Shown piece after piece: positions 6,352-9,061 of a stretch of 9,061 bases of DNA. The position numbers and the translations under genes were made by a program. The stretch's first letter is position 1, and the number at the start of each line of letters is the position of its first letter. The stretch lies in contig DAIDIX010000004.1 of assembly GCA_027451645.1 (NCBI GenBank), positions 11,646-20,706 of the forward strand. The letters run 5' to 3'. Under the pieces are notes generated by a model, which saw only the letters and a program-made list of their open reading frames with translations, was not told the DNA's origin and did no database searches. This DNA is from Candidatus Dormiibacterota bacterium (GTDB lineage: Bacteria > Chloroflexota > Dormibacteria > Aeolococcales > Aeolococcaceae).

Positions 6352-6372
6352 TTGACCTGTCTGTTACTGCAC

Positions 6373-6693
6373 CTACAGGGACAGTCCCAGTTCTCGACAG
6401 GGGAGGAGCCGTGGCTCTGAAATCTCAGGAATTCCCTGGAGGAGTTTGAGGACTGTGGTGGAGGCTGCTTTCGGTGTATGGATGATGACAATGGGCCAGC
6501 TGCAGGACCAGCGGAGGATGATTCCCTCTTCTATCGGCAGCTGGAGCCGTTGGGCAAGATGGTGAATCTGGTCACGGATGTCCTGCTCGATCCATGCGTT
6601 CTGCAGTGCGTACGGAACGGAGTGGGAGGATGCGAGACGCTCCGCAAGGGCATCGGAGAGGAGAAGCGTTGCATTGATGACTGCAGTATCCAT
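6373..6693 (-). CDS. Hypothetical protein of 106 residues
   Basis: Unrecognised. From ATG 6693 it begins MDTAVINATLLLSDALAERL, continues with a helical, charged middle (WIEQDIRDQIHHLAQRLQLP, 34-53), then a short hydrophobic strand region around SWPIVIIHTP (65-74), and ends in a Leu-rich tail. It has no signal peptide or full-length membrane helix. ATG 6693 is chosen because AGGA lies about 6 nt upstream. A GTG at 6789 would overlap the upstream stop as GTGA, but the added 32 residues are Arg/Pro/His-rich and look non-coding. It follows the membrane-anchored gene on the same strand with a 92-nt gap and is probably in the same transcript. Confidence 0.55.
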   Translation of the reverse strand: MDTAVINATLLLSDALAERLASSHSVPYALQNAWIEQDIRDQIHHLAQRLQLPIEEGIILRWSCSWPIVIIHTPKAASTTVLKLLQGIPEISEPRLLPCRELGLSL

Positions 6694-6785
6694 GGGGTTC
6701 CTGTAGTGACGTGTCATCCGCATGTCAGGGGTCCCACGACGGACGTGGCCTGGTGAGCGCCGTGCAGGGATGAGTGAAGACATGC

Positions 6786-7289
6786 TCACTGGACGTGCAC
6801 ATGGATTGTGCGGACAGGGCCCACTGCATGTGTACTGCTCATGGGAGTGAGGGTGAGCACATAGTTTCCCGCCACGGCAAATGTGATGGTGAACCGGAAG
6901 TTCACTGGCTCACTGGCTCCAAGGTATCCGCCACAGATGGCGTTGTTGTGGAATGCTGCTGGTTCACTGTTTCCGATGACGATGTCACTGACATGGAGCT
7001 CGGGCCCTCCGCTGATGCCAAGGCAGATCGGGCTGATGCCGACCTCGCCAAGGTTCTCATAGTCAAGGGAAAGCTGATAGCCCTTCCCTGCTGTGAGGTG
7101 GGATGGCACAGTCCCCGAAATCTGGGCTGCAGCAGGTGCGGCATTATCCGTGAAAAGTGGTGCAATGATGAACTCGAGGACTGCAAGGAGGAGAAGAAGT
7201 CCGATGACAAAGAGGACAGGTTCCCGATATGGGGGTACGAAGGGAACCTTCCATGCAGGTACGCGTGTTGGGTGAGATGGCTGCTCCAC
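6786..7289 (-). CDS. Single-pass membrane protein with extracytoplasmic beta-sandwich-like domain
   Basis: Not assigned to a named family. From GTG 7289 the 167-residue protein has a short Pro-rich cytosolic segment and one strong membrane helix at about 25-46 (PVLFVIGLLLLLAVLEFIIAP), with positive charge before it, so the C-terminus should be outside. The outer domain has alternating strands (GYQLSLDYENLG, NFRFTITFAVAGNYVLTLTP, VRTIHVHVQ) that suggest an Ig or CARDB-like sandwich, and two Cys, 89 and 119, that could form a disulfide. The start is uncertain: ATG 7355 would add 22 residues but would run across the divergent gene's promoter region, and neither start has a well-spaced ribosome binding site. 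It lies divergent to the two-TM protein gene, which hints at shared envelope function. Confidence 0.65.
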   Translation of the reverse strand: MEQPSHPTRVPAWKVPFVPPYREPVLFVIGLLLLLAVLEFIIAPLFTDNAAPAAAQISGTVPSHLTAGKGYQLSLDYENLGEVGISPICLGISGGPELHVSDIVIGNSEPAAFHNNAICGGYLGASEPVNFRFTITFAVAGNYVLTLTPMSSTHAVGPVRTIHVHVQ

Positions 7290-7294
7290 CCCTC

Positions 7295-7300
7295 TATAAT
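7295..7300 (+). promoter_or_regulatory. Consensus TATAAT -10 element
   Basis: A perfect TATAAT lies between the divergent gene starts. Transcription would begin near 7307, 69 nt before ATG 7376. No good -35 hexamer is found 16-18 nt upstream, and there is no TGn extension, so activity is uncertain. Confidence 0.35.
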
Positions 7301-7375
7301 GCAGCAAGTTCCCTGCCCGGCGTGGTGGAGCATGCGACAATATCCAGTGGTTCATGTTCTCACTGTGGAGATGCC

Positions 7376-8272
7376 ATGCTCTTTCCCATCACTGACGAGG
7401 TAGTCGAGCGTCAACGTGCCCGGTTCCAAGAGCATGGGATTGTTCCCACTCCACGGCATCTCTACTATGCAGTCTGCGCAGCAGTGGAAGCTCCCACTGC
7501 TTCAATTGCTGCTGGCCAGATTGGACTTGGGGCAATGCTCCTTGTCATTGCTGTGCTGCTTCCATGGAGGGTCTGGCAGATTGGTGTTGCAGTGGCGGGC
7601 GCCTGTGTGCTCCTGCTCGGCTTGCGGAGTCGCATGCTCGAGAACAGGCGGCCCAGGGGGAGGGTCCTTGCCACCTCGTTCGATACATTCGTGAAGGACT
7701 ATCTCAGGGGAAATGGAGATGAGCAGCTGCAGGAGGAATCCCTCCTCGAGCCAGCCACCTGGCATGCCCTCGGCTTCCATCACAACTGCAGGATACTCGT
7801 CTGTGACACGGCTGAACTTGCAGCACTCCTTGCAGGGAACAGGGAGTTTCTCGGCGGGGACTACATTGTCTGCATGGAGGATGATGTGGCAGGAATTGAT
7901 CCTGCACTCTGTCCAGACAGGATTGTCGTGCTTCACGATGCAACACCCGATGGCTGCAGCCTCCCTGGTCGCATTCGTGCACTTTCCCCATGCGCGTCAT
8001 CAATGGTCATCGACTGCGGACTCCGGCCAAACCAGGACATCGAGCTGCGGCTTCCCTGCTTCGAGGGAGCTCCTCTCCAGCTTGCTGACAGTCCACCAGC
8101 GGATGTGCATGCAGCGGAATGGGAGTGGCTCCGGGCAGGACATAGGGCTGAGGCAGCATCACTCTCTCTCTTCGCAGTGAAATCGCTTCTCCGTACTGCA
8201 GAGGCTATGCCGCGTGAAGCTGACATGCCAGGAGTCCTGTGGATACCGCTTCCTGACGACCTTTCGTTCTAG
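7376..8272 (+). CDS. Two-TM membrane protein with Toprim-like soluble domain (unassigned)
   Basis: Unassigned, 298 residues from ATG 7376. A short N-terminal helical part contains GIVPTPRHLYYAV (21-33), which recalls the PTxRxLYY helix of Spo11/TopoVI-A-related proteins. Two hydrophobic helices follow at about 50-64 and 67-83, then a basic RRPRGR. The remaining 200 residues look like an alternating alpha/beta domain: RILVCDTAE (139-147), DYIVCMEDD (162-170), RIVVLHDATPDGCSLPGR (182-199) and VIDCGLRPNQD (211-221). Acidic residues at strand ends resemble Toprim-like folds, but this is inference by eye. Cys is unusually frequent. ATG 7376 has GGAG 5 nt upstream; in-frame GTG 7322/7325 would add residues including CSHCG, a half zinc-ribbon pattern, so the start may lie upstream. 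Its stop abuts the next gene's stop. Confidence 0.7.
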   Translation: MLFPITDEVVERQRARFQEHGIVPTPRHLYYAVCAAVEAPTASIAAGQIGLGAMLLVIAVLLPWRVWQIGVAVAGACVLLLGLRSRMLENRRPRGRVLATSFDTFVKDYLRGNGDEQLQEESLLEPATWHALGFHHNCRILVCDTAELAALLAGNREFLGGDYIVCMEDDVAGIDPALCPDRIVVLHDATPDGCSLPGRIRALSPCASSMVIDCGLRPNQDIELRLPCFEGAPLQLADSPPADVHAAEWEWLRAGHRAEAASLSLFAVKSLLRTAEAMPREADMPGVLWIPLPDDLSF

Positions 8273-9061
8273 CTAGATGCTGACTGTCGTTGCAGCTGCT
8301 GAACGGTGGCGGAAGGGGAGCCTTCTCCGCTCCCTGAGGTGGGGCAGGGCTGTTTCGAGAGACTTTCCTCGGCCAATATTGATCCCGGAACGATCCCGTG
8401 GAGTCGTTTCCTGCTCGATGTCCCTGGCATGGACATGGAGGGACACGCTCGGCATTGCATGAAGGATGTGCTGCTCAAGAGCTCCATGCCAGGGCGTTGG
8501 AGAATCCGCATCAGGAAGACGCATGCCATGTCGCCGCTTGATTGCATAGGCTGCAGAGACAGACCATGCCTGGGCATTCTCGGGAATGTTCGTACCAGCA
8601 CAGGCCCGGTGATCTTCAGTGGGGTAGGGCCGGGTTATGGGAGATCCTGATGCTGGAGCGTAGAGAAACTCGACATGGGCACCCGAGGAGTTCATGCCAT
8701 TCAGAAGCCGTGTCTCAAGTGCATGGGCAAGACGGGAAAAGCCATGCCTTCTCAGTCCCTTTGCAATGTCATATGTTTCCTTGGGCCACACAGTCTGACT
8801 CCCCTGGTAGTCTGCGTAGCCAGTGATGCGTGTATGGGTAAGGGAACGGCAGCGTATGCCCACACTCGTGAGGAAGTCCTTCCGCATGATGTGCTGCACA
8901 ATGCCCCCCACATATGTGCGGTAGAGATCCGCTGGGAGATTGTCGAAGAGTGTCGTGTCAAGGAGTGTTGCGGGATTTGAGCTGAGCGTGGCTACCTGTC
9001 GCACAGCCCCTGTGCCCGGATGACGGTCAAGAGCCATGGCAAAATACCCTTCCTTCGGCAT
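8273..9061 (-). CDS. Glycoside hydrolase, amylo-alpha-1,6-glucosidase-like (six-hairpin), C-terminal part
   Basis: 262 residues lie in the window. The upstream part runs past the right edge, and the ATG at 9061 is probably internal, because homologues have a large N-terminal region. GYFAMALD, TLSSNPATLL, GIRCRSLTH and QTVWPKETYDIAKGLRRHGF follow the order seen in the (alpha/alpha)6 barrel of amylo-alpha-1,6-glucosidase/glycogen-debranching-type enzymes: an ALD strand, an SSNPGHLL-like turn, a GIRTLS-like strand, then an SVWP-like segment and a GL-R-YGF helix. PENAQAWSVSAAYAI matches the PQAWAAGA barrel end. Such enzymes hydrolyse alpha-glucosidic links in storage or exported glucans. Trehalase or GH63-like relatives are not excluded. 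The last 70 residues after the barrel are Arg/His-rich and do not resemble the family. No signal information is available because the N-terminus is missing. Confidence 0.7.
   Translation of the reverse strand: MPKEGYFAMALDRHPGTGAVRQVATLSSNPATLLDTTLFDNLPADLYRTYVGGIVQHIMRKDFLTSVGIRCRSLTHTRITGYADYQGSQTVWPKETYDIAKGLRRHGFSRLAHALETRLLNGMNSSGAHVEFLYAPASGSPITRPYPTEDHRACAGTNIPENAQAWSVSAAYAIKRRHGMRLPDADSPTPWHGALEQHILHAMPSVSLHVHARDIEQETTPRDRSGINIGRGKSLETALPHLRERRRLPFRHRSAAATTVSI

Noticed and set aside
6378..6388. GGGACAGTCCC palindrome at the end of the 106-residue gene
   Set aside because: It lies inside coding sequence with a 1-nt loop and no T-tract, and is not convincing as a terminator.
6774..7403. 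209-codon plus-strand frame with several Cys-rich segments
   Set aside because: It lies antisense to the membrane-anchored protein, which has a clear TM helix and strand pattern. The Cys richness comes from GCA/TGC-rich codons on the opposite strand.

Overview
The window is bacterial chromosomal DNA of moderately high GC (mid-fifties percent by eye). It holds single-copy housekeeping and accessory genes in short, tightly packed operons. I see no rRNA, tRNA, CRISPR array, transposase or phage structural gene. The phylum cannot be fixed from sequence alone. A secreted protein with two LysM modules followed by an SLT domain, a lipobox lipoprotein and several proteins of unrecognised family would fit a monoderm lineage such as Actinomycetota or Chloroflexota, but this is weak inference.

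Layout, left to right. A HigB/RelE-type (Gp49 family) toxin gene on the minus strand is cut by the left edge; it has a perfect 10-bp palindrome just upstream. A plus-strand cassette follows: a small lipoprotein with a PepSY-like C-terminal half, a 38-codon small ORF, and a dimethylarginine dimethylaminohydrolase / arginine-deiminase-like enzyme. These three are linked by a 1-nt stop/start overlap and a 4-nt ATGA overlap. Convergent to it lies a secreted LysM-LysM-SLT lytic transglycosylase. A divergent promoter region of about 266 bp separates this from a plus-strand HAD phosphatase. The HAD gene has an unusually long leader with a strong hairpin, an orphan Shine-Dalgarno sequence and a 13-codon upstream ORF whose stop overlaps the HAD ribosome binding site.

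Next comes a minus-strand operon, transcribed right to left: a 166-residue unknown protein, then epoxyqueuosine reductase (queG), then a uridine-phosphorylase-like nucleoside phosphorylase, with gaps of 10 and 5 nt. A conspicuous inverted repeat lies upstream of it. Further right are a 106-residue unknown protein and a single-pass membrane protein with a predicted extracytoplasmic beta domain (both minus). Divergent from them is a two-TM protein whose soluble domain has a motif pattern loosely like Toprim/Spo11-type proteins. The last feature is the C-terminal part of a six-hairpin (amylo-alpha-1,6-glucosidase-like) glycosidase on the minus strand, truncated by the right edge. Its stop codon directly abuts the stop of the convergent membrane protein.

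Functional links are modest. QueG with the phosphorylase suggests tRNA queuosine maturation next to nucleoside salvage. The transglycosylase, lipoprotein and anchored beta-domain protein act at the envelope. No defence island or clearly new multi-gene system is evident. The best novelty candidates are the overlapping small ORF, the HAD leader and the two-TM Toprim-like protein.
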